11,408 nt of DNA from Verrucomicrobiota bacterium. GTDB taxonomy: Bacteria; Verrucomicrobiota; Verrucomicrobiia; Opitutales; Oceanipulchritudinaceae. The stretch is from the NCBI GenBank assembly GCA_009908535.1, contig JAAAOD010000260.1, forward strand, positions 1 through 11,408. Direction: 5' to 3'. Under the pieces are notes generated by a model. It had not been told where the DNA came from. It ran no database searches and saw only the letters and a program-made list of their open reading frames with translations. Numbering within the stretch: position 1 is the stretch's first letter; every line of letters starts with the position of its first letter. Made by a program: the position numbers and the translations under genes. Below are positions 1 to 6,956 of this stretch, one piece after another.

Positions 1-1
1 G

Positions 2-607
2 ATCAAGGACTACTTCAAGAACTACCTCTGGAACACCTGCGATGTAACCCTGAAGCTGGGCAAGGCGCCGGATGTGCGCTATCACAATTCCCATGCCGAG
101 GAGGACTGGACGGTGACCCTCGCCGAGACCGGGGCGGACAGCATGACCGGCGAACGCATCCGGCGCGTGCGCAGCTATGTGGAGGGCGACGGGACCTTTC
201 TCCTTACCTACGGGGACGGCCTTTCGGATATCGATCTCAACGCCAGCATCGCGGAACACCGACAAACCGGGGCGACCTGCACCCTCACGGCCGTTCATCC
301 CGGCAGCCGCTTCGGCTCTCTCGAGCTGGACAAAAGCGGCGCGGTGGCCCGCTTCGCCGAAAAGCCGCAACTGGAGGAGACCTTCGTCAACGGCGGATTC
401 ATGGTCTGCTCGCGGGAGCTTTTTTCCTATCTCGAAGGCTCGCCCAATCCGGTCTTCGAGCAGGAACCGCTCACCGCAATGGCCGCCGACGGCAGGTTGC
501 ACGCCTACCGCCATGAGGGATGGTGGCAATCCATGGATACCTACCGCGAATCTCAGTTGCTGAACGAACTGTGGGACAGCGGCCGTGCCCCGTGGAAGGT
601 CTGGTAG
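2..607 (+). CDS. rfbF: Glucose-1-phosphate cytidylyltransferase (C-terminal part; 5' end outside window)
   Basis: Converts alpha-D-glucose 1-phosphate and CTP to CDP-glucose, the entry step to CDP-3,6-dideoxyhexoses of O-antigens and related glycans; cytosolic. The reading frame is open from base 2 and gives about 201 residues. The family is usually about 257 residues, so roughly 55 N-terminal residues, including the glycine-rich nucleotide-binding start, lie upstream. Family signatures visible in order are VTLAETGADSMTGERIRRV, the TYGDGLSDID metal/nucleotide loop, FGSLELD, EKPQLEE followed by VNGGFMV, FEQEPL, WWQSMDTYRE, and the C-terminal LW-SG-APWKVW that typifies RfbF/DdhA. The glycosyltransferase gene starts 10 nt after the stop. 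In known clusters rfbF is usually followed by CDP-glucose 4,6-dehydratase (rfbG). That gene is not downstream here, so it should lie upstream or elsewhere. Confidence 0.95.
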   Translation: MKDYFKNYLWNTCDVTLKLGKAPDVRYHNSHAEEDWTVTLAETGADSMTGERIRRVRSYVEGDGTFLLTYGDGLSDIDLNASIAEHRQTGATCTLTAVHPGSRFGSLELDKSGAVARFAEKPQLEETFVNGGFMVCSRELFSYLEGSPNPVFEQEPLTAMAADGRLHAYRHEGWWQSMDTYRESQLLNELWDSGRAPWKVW

Positions 608-617
608 TGATTTTCTC

Positions 618-1601
618 ATGCGCAAGCGAATCAGCATCATCGCCCCCGCCTATAACGAGGAATCCAACCTTCCGCGCCTCTATGAGCGCGTGACGGCGAT
701 CTTCGCGGAAAAGCTGCCCGCCTACGACTACGAGGTCCTCATTCTCGATAACTGCAGCGAGGACCGTACCCGGGAAACGGCCCTTGCGCTTACGGCAAAG
801 GATGAACGCTGGAAATACCTGCGCTACTCGCGCAACTTCGGCTTTGACGCCTCTATCACCGCCGGCCTCGACCACGCCGGGGGCGATGCCGTCGTCACCC
901 TCCTCTCCGATCTGCAGGATCCGCCTGCATACATTCCCGAAATGGTGAAACAGTGGGAAGCCGGCGCGGAGATCGTCAACGGGGTCGTGCGCGAGCGCAA
1001 CGACGGCAACTGGCTCAAAAGCCTCGGGGCGAAACTTTCCTACTGGCTGATCTATCATCTCAGCGAGACCCGGATCACGCCCGGAGCGACGGAATACCGT
1101 CTCCTCGACCGCAAGGTCGTGGAGGCCCTGCGCCGGCTGCGCGAACCGGACCGCTACCTGCGCGGGCTCGTCAACTGGGTCGGCTTCCGGCGCGAATTCA
1201 TCCCCTATGACCGGGCCCCGCGGGCAGAAGGGGAATCCTCCGCAGGCCTGATCTTCTGTATCCGCTACGCCCTCAACGCCATCATCTGCTTTTCCGCCAA
1301 GCCGCTGCAACTGGCGACCTACTTCGGCCTCACCATCACGGTCGGCTCGCTCCTTCTCGCCCTCGCCTACCTCGGGATCTATTTTCTCCGGCCCGACTTT
1401 GCCACGCTGCCCCCGCCGGGCATCTCGACCCTGGTCCTTCTCATTCTCTTCGGCATCGGCATGCAGTCCTTTTTCCTCGGCCTGATCGGGACCTATCTCT
1501 CGCGCGTCTACGACCAGGGAAAGAATCGCATGCTCTATATCGTCGCAGAGCGTCACGGATTCGATGCAACAGGGGCGGATCCCGCGGAAGCCGACGGATG
1601 A
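618..1601 (+). CDS. Membrane-anchored family 2 glycosyltransferase (GtrB/ArnC/dolichol-phosphate-mannose-synthase type)
   Basis: Probably transfers a sugar from a nucleotide donor to polyprenyl phosphate at the cytoplasmic face of the inner membrane. The 327-residue protein begins with the GT-A start ISIIAPAYNEE (residues 5-15). It then has LDNCSEDRT (43-51), RNFGFDASITAGL (72-84) and the acidic SDLQDPP motif (97-103), which in this family holds the metal and nucleotide. Two C-terminal membrane helices (about 230-256 and 268-293) precede a RVYDQGKNRMLYIV tail typical of GtrB-like enzymes. I chose the ATG at 618 because IS-IAPAYNEE sits at the usual distance from it. An upstream in-frame GTG at 585 would lie inside rfbF. 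The 3' end overlaps the next gene by ATGA, which indicates translational coupling. Donor and acceptor cannot be read from the sequence; the product of the neighbouring CDP-sugar genes is a reasonable guess. Confidence 0.9.
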   Translation: MRKRISIIAPAYNEESNLPRLYERVTAIFAEKLPAYDYEVLILDNCSEDRTRETALALTAKDERWKYLRYSRNFGFDASITAGLDHAGGDAVVTLLSDLQDPPAYIPEMVKQWEAGAEIVNGVVRERNDGNWLKSLGAKLSYWLIYHLSETRITPGATEYRLLDRKVVEALRRLREPDRYLRGLVNWVGFRREFIPYDRAPRAEGESSAGLIFCIRYALNAIICFSAKPLQLATYFGLTITVGSLLLALAYLGIYFLRPDFATLPPPGISTLVLLILFGIGMQSFFLGLIGTYLSRVYDQGKNRMLYIVAERHGFDATGADPAEADG

Positions 1602-2620
1602 GCAATCCGGTCGCGCAGGCACTCCCCGCCGTCTACGCGGAGGATTTCGCCGCGCTCGCGGAGCGCGTTCCCGTCGGAGCCCTCCAGCGTAGCGAATGGG
1701 TCATTACGGGCGCCACCGGCATGATCCCCTCTTGGCTCTGTCACTTCCTTGGCTGGCTCAACCTCGAAGGCGGGCTCGGGCTCCGGTTGCGGCTGGTCGG
1801 ACGGAAAGCCGATACGATCCGGAGGCGCTTTCCATGGCTGGAGGAGACCCGCGGAAGGGGACACTGCCTTCATCAGCTCAATAACGGAAGGCTGCCGGCC
1901 GGAATTGCCGCAACCGCAGATTTCCTCCTCCATGCCGCCAGTCCGGCCACCCCCAAAGCCTGCGCGGCCGATCCGGCCGGCCTCTTTTGCGCCAACACCC
2001 TCTTGAGCGCGGACCTTCTCGGGCAGGCCGACCCGGCAACGCTGCGGGCCGCGCTCTTTTTCAGCAGCAGCGAGGTTTACGGGGAGGCACCCCCGCAAAG
2101 CCCGCGCAACCTCTACCCGCTTGCCAAGCGCTCTGGTGAGGCCCTGTTTTTTCACTACGCGCGCACACGCTCCCTCCCGGTCCGTATCGCCCGAATCTTC
2201 CACACTTACGGACCCGGAATGGACCTCGACGGGGATGACCGCGTCTTCGCCGAGCTTGTCCGCAATGCCCTCCGCGGGGAAGCACTGCACCTCAAGAGCG
2301 AAGGCACCGGCCGCCGCTCCTTTGCCTACATCGCCGACACGGTGGCCGGGATCCTCCTCCTGCTGCTCAAAGGTTCTCCCGGAATGACCGCGGATGTCGG
2401 GAACGCCGCCGGCGTCCTGCAAATCAGCGAGCTGGCGCAGCTGCTCGCGCGCCTTGCCCCCGGCGGACCCCTTTCCGTCCACGTGCGGCCCGACCCGGCG
2501 CGAACGGAAAGTCCCGCTCCGGACCGTATCCCCGATACCCGTGACCTCGCGTCGCTCGGATGGGATCCCCGCGTCTCTCCGGAAGATGGCTTCCGGCGGA
2601 CGTTGCAAAGCTATCGTTAA
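1598..2620 (+). CDS. Extended SDR: NAD(P)-dependent sugar-nucleotide epimerase/dehydratase/reductase
   Basis: A 340-residue extended short-chain dehydrogenase of the type found in O-antigen and capsule clusters. An N-terminal extension of about 33 residues precedes the Rossmann start WVITGATGMIP (34-44). HAAS (112-115), the SSSEVYG block (156-162), the catalytic Y173-x3-K177 (YPLAK), RIFHTYGPGMDLDGDDRVFAE (199-219) and RRSFAYIADTV (239-249) follow, all features of sugar-nucleotide SDRs. The third glycine of the GxxGxxG cofactor motif is Pro44, and the stretch between SSSEVYG and YPLAK is short. The gene overlaps the glycosyltransferase by ATGA, and the FkbM gene starts 6 nt downstream. Because a YerE-like carboligase lies in the same operon, a plausible role is reduction of the acetylated branched intermediate (the YerF step). 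Dehydration or epimerisation of a CDP-hexose is equally possible from sequence alone. Confidence 0.85.
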   Translation: MSNPVAQALPAVYAEDFAALAERVPVGALQRSEWVITGATGMIPSWLCHFLGWLNLEGGLGLRLRLVGRKADTIRRRFPWLEETRGRGHCLHQLNNGRLPAGIAATADFLLHAASPATPKACAADPAGLFCANTLLSADLLGQADPATLRAALFFSSSEVYGEAPPQSPRNLYPLAKRSGEALFFHYARTRSLPVRIARIFHTYGPGMDLDGDDRVFAELVRNALRGEALHLKSEGTGRRSFAYIADTVAGILLLLLKGSPGMTADVGNAAGVLQISELAQLLARLAPGGPLSVHVRPDPARTESPAPDRIPDTRDLASLGWDPRVSPEDGFRRTLQSYR

Positions 2621-2626
2621 TCGCCT

Positions 2627-3562
2627 ATGAGTCTGCAGAAAATTCTTCATGCCTATCGCCACGGCGAAATGGACAAGACGGCCTACATCGAAAAGATGTA
2701 CGCCCATCATCAGGTCCTGCACGAGTACGCCCGCTTTTTGCGGCAGACCGACCTGAAGGCCCTTCATCTCGAACGTGGCCGCGTGGTCGCGGAATGGGAT
2801 TACCCTCCCCTGCGCCTGAGCTTTCCAGAAGCGGAGATGCGCTCCGCCCCCGTGGAGGCACTGAATTTCGGCGCCTACGAGAAAACGGAATTCGCCCTCC
2901 TCGATCTGCTGGCCGGTTCCTTCCGGGAGCGGAATCCCGTCGTCCTCGATATCGGAGCCAATATCGGCTTCTACAGCATCGGGCTGCAGCGGTTGTATCC
3001 GCACCTCTCCCTCCATGCCTTCGAACCGGTTCCGGCAACGGCGGAGAGCTTTGCCGCCAACCGCGCCTTGAACGCATGCGACGGATTGGTCCTTCACCGC
3101 CACGGCCTTTCCGATACGGAGAAAACCGCCACCTTCCACATCCATCCGCAGGTTTCCGTCGCAGCCAGTGAAGCCGATATCCTCGGGGGCGCCGAAGTTG
3201 GAAAAATCGAAGTTCCTTTGAAAACCCTGGATGGAATTCGCCACGAGCTTCCGCGCCCCGTCCGCCTGATCAAATGCGACATCGAAGGCGCGGAGCTGTT
3301 CGCCTTCAAGGGGGCCCGGAAATTGATCGCGGAGGACAAGCCCGTCATCTTTTCGGAGATGCTGCGCAAGTGGAGTGCGAAGTTCGGCTACCATCCCAAT
3401 GATATCATCGCCCTGTGCAAGGATCTTGGTTACACGGCCTTTGCCATCGCGGAAGGCACGGCCGCCCCCGTGACGGAGGTCACCGAATCAATGGCGGCGA
3501 CGAATTTCCTTTTCCTGCACGAGCAGAACCACCGGCAGCAGCGGGATCTGGTATTGCCCTGA
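2627..3562 (+). CDS. FkbM-family SAM-dependent methyltransferase
   Basis: A 311-residue protein. Its C-terminal two thirds is an FkbM-type methyltransferase domain, a family that commonly O-methylates sugar hydroxyls. SAM-binding motif I is VVLDIGANIGFYS (105-117), with an acidic AFEPVP (131-136) ending the second strand. The IKCDIEGAE motif (215-223) matches the signature LIKIDVEGAE of the family. FSEMLRKWS and CKDLGYTAFAI complete the fold. The first 100 residues are helical, not a recognised domain, and may bind the acceptor. No clear Shine-Dalgarno precedes the ATG, which sits 6 nt after the previous stop, so translation is probably coupled. Its place between the SDR and carboligase genes suggests that the sugar made here is O-methylated, but which hydroxyl is unknown. 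Confidence 0.9.
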   Translation: MSLQKILHAYRHGEMDKTAYIEKMYAHHQVLHEYARFLRQTDLKALHLERGRVVAEWDYPPLRLSFPEAEMRSAPVEALNFGAYEKTEFALLDLLAGSFRERNPVVLDIGANIGFYSIGLQRLYPHLSLHAFEPVPATAESFAANRALNACDGLVLHRHGLSDTEKTATFHIHPQVSVAASEADILGGAEVGKIEVPLKTLDGIRHELPRPVRLIKCDIEGAELFAFKGARKLIAEDKPVIFSEMLRKWSAKFGYHPNDIIALCKDLGYTAFAIAEGTAAPVTEVTESMAATNFLFLHEQNHRQQRDLVLP

Positions 3563-3572
3563 GCGGGGGTTC

Positions 3573-3582
3573 CCCCAAGGTG
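3573..3582 (+). promoter_or_regulatory. Ribosome binding site of the carboligase gene, preceded by a mini-hairpin
   Basis: CCCCAAGGTG contains an AAGGTG Shine-Dalgarno core at 3577-3582, 7 nt before the ATG at 3590. Just before it, GGGGG (3565-3569) and CCCCC (3572-3576) form a tiny inverted repeat directly after the preceding stop codon. It is one of the few clear ribosome sites in this operon and supports the start chosen at 3590. Confidence 0.6.
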
Positions 3583-3589
3583 ACTTTGC

Positions 3590-5335
3590 ATGGCGAAGGT
3601 GAAGGCATCGGATTATATCGCCGCGTTCCTGGAGGCGCAGGGGGTGGACCGCGTCTACGAGGTCGTGGGCGGTATGATCACGCATATGCTCGACAGCCTG
3701 CACCGGCGCGGCTCCCTGCGGATCGTCAGCGTTCATCACGAACAGGCCGCCGCCTTCGCCGCCGACGCCCATGGCCGGATGCGCGGGCGTCCGGCCGTCG
3801 CCATGGCCACGAGCGGTCCCGGGGCCACCAACCTTCTCACCGGGATCGGCTCCTGCTACTTTGATTCCGTTGCGGCCGTATTCATTACCGGGCAGGTGAA
3901 TCGGCATGAATTGAAAGGGGAAAAGGCCGTCCGCCAGCTCGGGTTCCAGGAAACCGACATTGTCACCATGGCCGCTCCCGTAACCAAGGGCGCCTGGCTG
4001 GTGCCCGACGCGGAGGAGCTGCCGACGCTGCTTGCCGAGGCCTTCGCCCTCGCCGTCGCAGACCGTCCCGGTCCGGTCCTTCTCGACATTCCCATGGATG
4101 TGCAGAACACCGTCCTGGAGGATCCGCCCAAACCGGAGAATGTCGTCACGCCCGCCCTCGCCGCCCCGGAACTCGGGACGGCCCTGCCTGCGGAGTTTTT
4201 CCATTCCCTGACCGCGGCCGGGCGGCCGCTCGTGATCGCCGGTAGTGGCGCAGCCCATACCGCGAACCGACGTCAGGTCCGCCGCATGATCGAACAGCTC
4301 AACCTGCCCGTGGTCGGTTCCCTTCTCGGTTGCGACCTGCTCCCCGCCGGACATTCCTTGCGCGTGGGCTTTCACGGTTCCTACGGCAACCGCTGGGCGA
4401 ACTACGCCATCGGTCGGGCCGACTGGCTCCTCGTCGTCGGCAGCCGTCTCGACATCCGTCAGACCGGGGCGGACACCGAAAGCTTCCGCAAGGACAAGAC
4501 GATCTTCCATGTCGACATCGACGGCGCCGAAGTCAACAACCGCGTTCCCGGTTGCCACTGGATCGAGGGTCACGTCCGCTCCTTCGCCGAAGCGGTGACG
4601 GATTCGGGATTTTCCGTAGCGGAAAGCCAACTACGTCCGTGGTTCGAGGAACTCCGCGAGCGCCGCCGGGCATGGCCGCCGGCAACCGAATACCTCAGCC
4701 AGCACGGCATCAATCCCTGCGCGTTCCTGCAGGACCTGTCGCGCCATCCGGGCGCGAAACCGGCCACGGCATGGCTGGCGGATGTCGGCCAGCACCAGAT
4801 GTGGGCGGCGCAATGCCTTGAATTCGGGGAAAACCAGCGCTTTCTGACCAGCGGGGGCATGGGGGCAATGGGATACGGTCTTCCCGCCGCGATCGGAGCG
4901 AGCATGGCCACGGCGGAAAAGCCGGTCGTCCTCATTGCCGGCGACGGCGGCTTTCAACTCAATCTGCAGGAACTGCAGACGGTGGTGCGCAACCGCCTCC
5001 CCGTTAAGATCGTTCTTTTCAACAACCAATGCCACGGCATGGTGCGGCAGTTTCAGCAAAGTTATTTCCACGAGCGCTACCGCTCCACCATGTGGGGTTA
5101 CAATGCACCGGATTTCACTGCGGTCGCGGCCGCTTACGGAATCGCTTCCCGCACCATCGACCAACCACAATCCATTCCGGAGGCCCTCGCTTTTCTTTTC
5201 GCAAAACCGGAAGAACCGGCCCTGCTGCAGGTCATGATGGATCCCCTTGGAAACGTGTATCCAAAAATTGCCTTCGGTCACCCGCTTACCGAAATGGAAC
5301 CGCAGGCGAAACCGCTCGCCATGGAGGGCACCTGA
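3590..5335 (+). CDS. Thiamine-diphosphate-dependent carboligase, YerE-like (acetolactate-synthase superfamily)
   Basis: A 581-residue three-domain ThDP enzyme. The N-terminal pyrimidine-binding domain contains the catalytic glutamate in SVHHEQAAAFAADAHGR (E51) and MATSGPGATNLLTGI. The central domain (about 195-340) has VIAGSG and LVVGSRLDIRQTG, typical of the FAD/nucleotide-binding-like domain of the acetolactate synthase branch. The C-terminal domain has MGYGLPAAIGA and the ThDP/Mg motif GDGGFQLN (from 451) ending in LFNNQ (476-480). It ends NVYPKIAFGHPLTEMEP. YerE of Yersinia is the model: it decarboxylates pyruvate and adds the two-carbon unit to C4 of a CDP-4-keto-3,6-dideoxyhexose. Here the gene sits with rfbF, an SDR and a sugar methyltransferase and has no IlvN-like regulatory subunit, so a sugar-branching role is more likely than branched-chain amino acid synthesis. 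The exact substrate is inferred. Confidence 0.85.
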   Translation: MAKVKASDYIAAFLEAQGVDRVYEVVGGMITHMLDSLHRRGSLRIVSVHHEQAAAFAADAHGRMRGRPAVAMATSGPGATNLLTGIGSCYFDSVAAVFITGQVNRHELKGEKAVRQLGFQETDIVTMAAPVTKGAWLVPDAEELPTLLAEAFALAVADRPGPVLLDIPMDVQNTVLEDPPKPENVVTPALAAPELGTALPAEFFHSLTAAGRPLVIAGSGAAHTANRRQVRRMIEQLNLPVVGSLLGCDLLPAGHSLRVGFHGSYGNRWANYAIGRADWLLVVGSRLDIRQTGADTESFRKDKTIFHVDIDGAEVNNRVPGCHWIEGHVRSFAEAVTDSGFSVAESQLRPWFEELRERRRAWPPATEYLSQHGINPCAFLQDLSRHPGAKPATAWLADVGQHQMWAAQCLEFGENQRFLTSGGMGAMGYGLPAAIGASMATAEKPVVLIAGDGGFQLNLQELQTVVRNRLPVKIVLFNNQCHGMVRQFQQSYFHERYRSTMWGYNAPDFTAVAAAYGIASRTIDQPQSIPEALAFLFAKPEEPALLQVMMDPLGNVYPKIAFGHPLTEMEPQAKPLAMEGT

Positions 5336-5338
5336 TCC

Positions 5339-5845
5339 ATGACCTGGGCAAGCCTCTTCCTCGCAGCGGGAATCTTTATCGCCGCCTTGGCCGTTCATGT
5401 CGTCTGGTGGCGCCTGCACCGGCCTTCCGATGATTTGCGGGCCCTCGCCATGGTGATGGTCGCCGCCCCCCTCGCCGTGACCGTCGGCACGGGGCTGTTG
5501 TGGGGCGGAATAGACCTCTCCCAAACCGCCTTTTCCGCCATCGCCGCCGTCTCCCTCGGTCTTGCCTATCTCTGCTGGTATCCGGCTGCGCAGGCGGCTT
5601 CCCCCACGATGCTGCTGACCCTGCTTGCGGCAAGGAAAGGGACGGAGGGGCTTTCCCGGGAGGAAATGGAGGCGGCCCTGCCGGAGGAGCGCCTCGTCAA
5701 CGAGAGCGTGGAGAACCTCTTCCACGAGCGCTTCGTCCGCCTCGACCCGGAAGGACGCCTCTGGCTGGATGAACGCGGGCGGCGCACCCTTCATGTGATC
5801 CGTTTTCTCCGCCGGAGTTGCGGCCTTCAGGATCCCCGCGGTTGA
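5339..5845 (+). CDS. Small membrane protein, three TM helices plus winged-helix-like cytoplasmic tail
   Basis: Not recognised as a named family. The 168-residue protein has three predicted membrane helices (about 3-24, 36-56 and 64-84). A polar domain (about 88-163) follows, reading MLLTLLAA...GLSREEMEAAL...LVNESVENLFHERFVRLDPEGRLWLDERGRR. The order of helix, helix, then a strand-turn-strand wing resembles a winged helix-turn-helix. The start ATG lies 3 nt after the carboligase stop, with no good Shine-Dalgarno, so it is probably translated by coupling. The next gene begins 5 nt after its stop and has the same overall layout. A role in controlling or assembling the polysaccharide machinery at the membrane is a guess from context only. 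Confidence 0.75.
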   Translation: MTWASLFLAAGIFIAALAVHVVWWRLHRPSDDLRALAMVMVAAPLAVTVGTGLLWGGIDLSQTAFSAIAAVSLGLAYLCWYPAAQAASPTMLLTLLAARKGTEGLSREEMEAALPEERLVNESVENLFHERFVRLDPEGRLWLDERGRRTLHVIRFLRRSCGLQDPRG

Positions 5846-5850
5846 ACGAG

Positions 5851-6369
5851 ATGAACGATCTTCTTTCCGTGCCTGCCGTCCTTCTGCTCTATCCGGCCTT
5901 TGTCGCCGCCGGTACGCGGCTGCAACTCGGATTGCGCCCCGCACTGCGGGAGAAACCGGGACAGGGCGTATTCACCCGTTCCGCCGCCGCCGGCTTTGGC
6001 GTCCTCTTTCTGATCGGGCTCTGGTTGACGGGGCCGGACCCTTCCCTTCCCGAACGGGCGGCGCACCTCGGCCTTCTCCTTGGTTGCGAGGCCCTGGTCC
6101 TCGTCTCCCTCTTCTGCGTATCGGAGAGCGGTCGCCGCTTCTACCTCATGTCCCTTATCGACCGGGAAAGGGAACTCCGGCTTTCGTCCTTGAAAGATCA
6201 CTACGGACGCCGAGAAATGCTGAACCGGCGGCTGGACCGTCTCACCACGTGGCATGTCCTTGCCAGGAAAGACCAGCGCTGGTTCCTTCGCCGTCAAAGC
6301 GCGTGGTGGTACTCCCTCTTCTTCTACGGGTGGGGTCGCCTTCTCGGCTATAAATGGTTCGACCGCTGA
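5851..6369 (+). CDS. Small membrane protein, three TM helices plus helical/winged-helix-like tail
   Basis: Not recognised. I chose the ATG at 5851 (172 residues) over an in-frame TTG at 5818 because the latter lies inside the preceding gene, whereas the ATG is 5 nt after that gene's stop. Membrane helices are likely at about 5-22, 44-61 and 70-91. They are followed by CVSESGRRFYLMSLIDRERE and a charged segment (about 104-148: LSSLKDHYGRREMLNRRLDRL, then WHVLARKDQRWFLRR) that could be a winged-helix fold. An aromatic-rich amphipathic end, WWYSLFFYGWGRLLGYKWF, probably lies at the membrane surface. The layout repeats that of its upstream neighbour without obvious sequence identity. The pair may be functional partners, for example a two-subunit membrane complex. 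Confidence 0.75.
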   Translation: MNDLLSVPAVLLLYPAFVAAGTRLQLGLRPALREKPGQGVFTRSAAAGFGVLFLIGLWLTGPDPSLPERAAHLGLLLGCEALVLVSLFCVSESGRRFYLMSLIDRERELRLSSLKDHYGRREMLNRRLDRLTTWHVLARKDQRWFLRRQSAWWYSLFFYGWGRLLGYKWFDR

Positions 6370-6378
6370 GGAGCGGCT

Positions 6379-6388
6379 CCCCAAGGTG
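6379..6388 (+). promoter_or_regulatory. Ribosome binding site of the 57-residue membrane protein, preceded by a mini-hairpin
   Basis: CCCCAAGGTG, the same ten bases as before the carboligase gene, contains AAGGTG at 6383-6388, 10 nt before the ATG at 6399. Directly before it, GGAGC (6370-6374) and GCTCC (6376-6380) form a small inverted repeat that starts at the last base after the preceding stop codon. This site fixes the start of the short gene downstream. Confidence 0.55.
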
Positions 6389-6398
6389 GATTTTTGTC

Positions 6399-6572
6399 AT
6401 GACCAACACCCTTCGAGCCCTTCTCGTCGCCTCGGTCCTCGCCATTCTCGGCGGCACTATCCTTACCATCATGTCGGCTTTTTCCGCCGGCGGTTTGCTT
6501 ACCGGGGGAACCTTGACGCTGATCGGGGCGATCGGACTCTACGCAGGCATGAAAGCCCTGCCCGGGTCATAG
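6399..6572 (+). CDS. Very small two-helix membrane protein (57 aa)
   Basis: No family recognised. The protein is almost entirely hydrophobic, with two likely membrane helices (about 4-27 and 32-52) separated by a glycine-rich turn (SAGGLLTGG). It has a short polar N-terminus (MTNTLR) and C-terminus (MKALPGS), so both ends would lie on the same side. The start is supported by a clear AAGGTG ribosome site. A longer in-frame extension to GTG 6354 would overlap the previous gene and is unlikely. It is the last gene of the rightward operon, and its stop codon overlaps the stop region of the convergent pyrophosphohydrolase gene by 6 nt. Its function is unknown. Confidence 0.65.
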   Translation: MTNTLRALLVASVLAILGGTILTIMSAFSAGGLLTGGTLTLIGAIGLYAGMKALPGS

Positions 6573-6956
6573 CTCGGTGTACTTGCGCGCGTTGCCGCGG
6601 GCTTTCTCGACCGGATACTTCCGTCCGTTCTGTTCCATTTTCGCCTTGATGGCGTCGGCAAGATCGAGCCCGGTGATATTGGCAAACTCAATCGCGTAGA
6701 TCACCACGTCCGCCAATTCGTCCGCGACCTCTCTGGAGCCTTTCGCGGTTTCATGGCTCTGCTCGGCATCGGCCCACAGAAAATGCTCCATGAGCTCCCC
6801 CGCCTCCGCGGCAAGGGCCATGGAAAGATTTTTCGGGGAATGGAATCGCTCCCAGTCGCGGTCCCGGGCAAAGGCCTGCACGGCCTTCTTCAGCTCTCCC
6901 AGCGTTTGGCGATCGTCCAGTTGGATGGGCTGCGCTTCTTCAGGACTTCGGGTCAT
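6567..6956 (-). CDS. All-alpha NTP pyrophosphohydrolase, dCTPP1/RS21-C6-like (MazG superfamily)
   Basis: Probably hydrolyses (d)NTPs to the monophosphate and pyrophosphate, as a house-cleaning enzyme preferring dCTP or modified dCTPs like its relative dCTPP1. The protein has 129 residues. It aligns from memory along the whole dCTPP1 core: FARDRDWERFHSPKNL (29-44), ALAAEAGELMEHFLW (47-61), EVADELADVVIYAI (76-89), and the C-terminal DAIKAKMEQNGRKYPVEKARGN with KYTEL. The Mg-binding acidic residues E51, E54, E80 and D83 are all present. The ATG at 6956 lies inside the end of the upstream gene on the same strand (17-nt overlap). Much longer in-frame starts would only add Arg/Lys-rich translation of the neighbour's low-complexity tail in the wrong frame. 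Confidence 0.93.
   Translation of the reverse strand: MTRSPEEAQPIQLDDRQTLGELKKAVQAFARDRDWERFHSPKNLSMALAAEAGELMEHFLWADAEQSHETAKGSREVADELADVVIYAIEFANITGLDLADAIKAKMEQNGRKYPVEKARGNARKYTEL

Noticed and set aside
1553..3394. Very long open frame (613 codons) on the minus strand across the SDR and FkbM genes; similar antisense frames at 471-1622, 3488-4630 and 4631-5944
   Set aside because: The encoded sequences are rich in Gly, Arg, Asp and Val with no domain motifs, and the opposite strand carries clear enzyme families. High-GC coding DNA often leaves such antisense frames open.
3590..5335. Annotation as the acetolactate synthase of isoleucine/valine synthesis
   Set aside because: No regulatory subunit (IlvN) or other ilv gene is near. 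The neighbours are CDP-sugar and glycan genes, and the C-terminal end resembles the YerE-like group. Not formally excluded without a tree.
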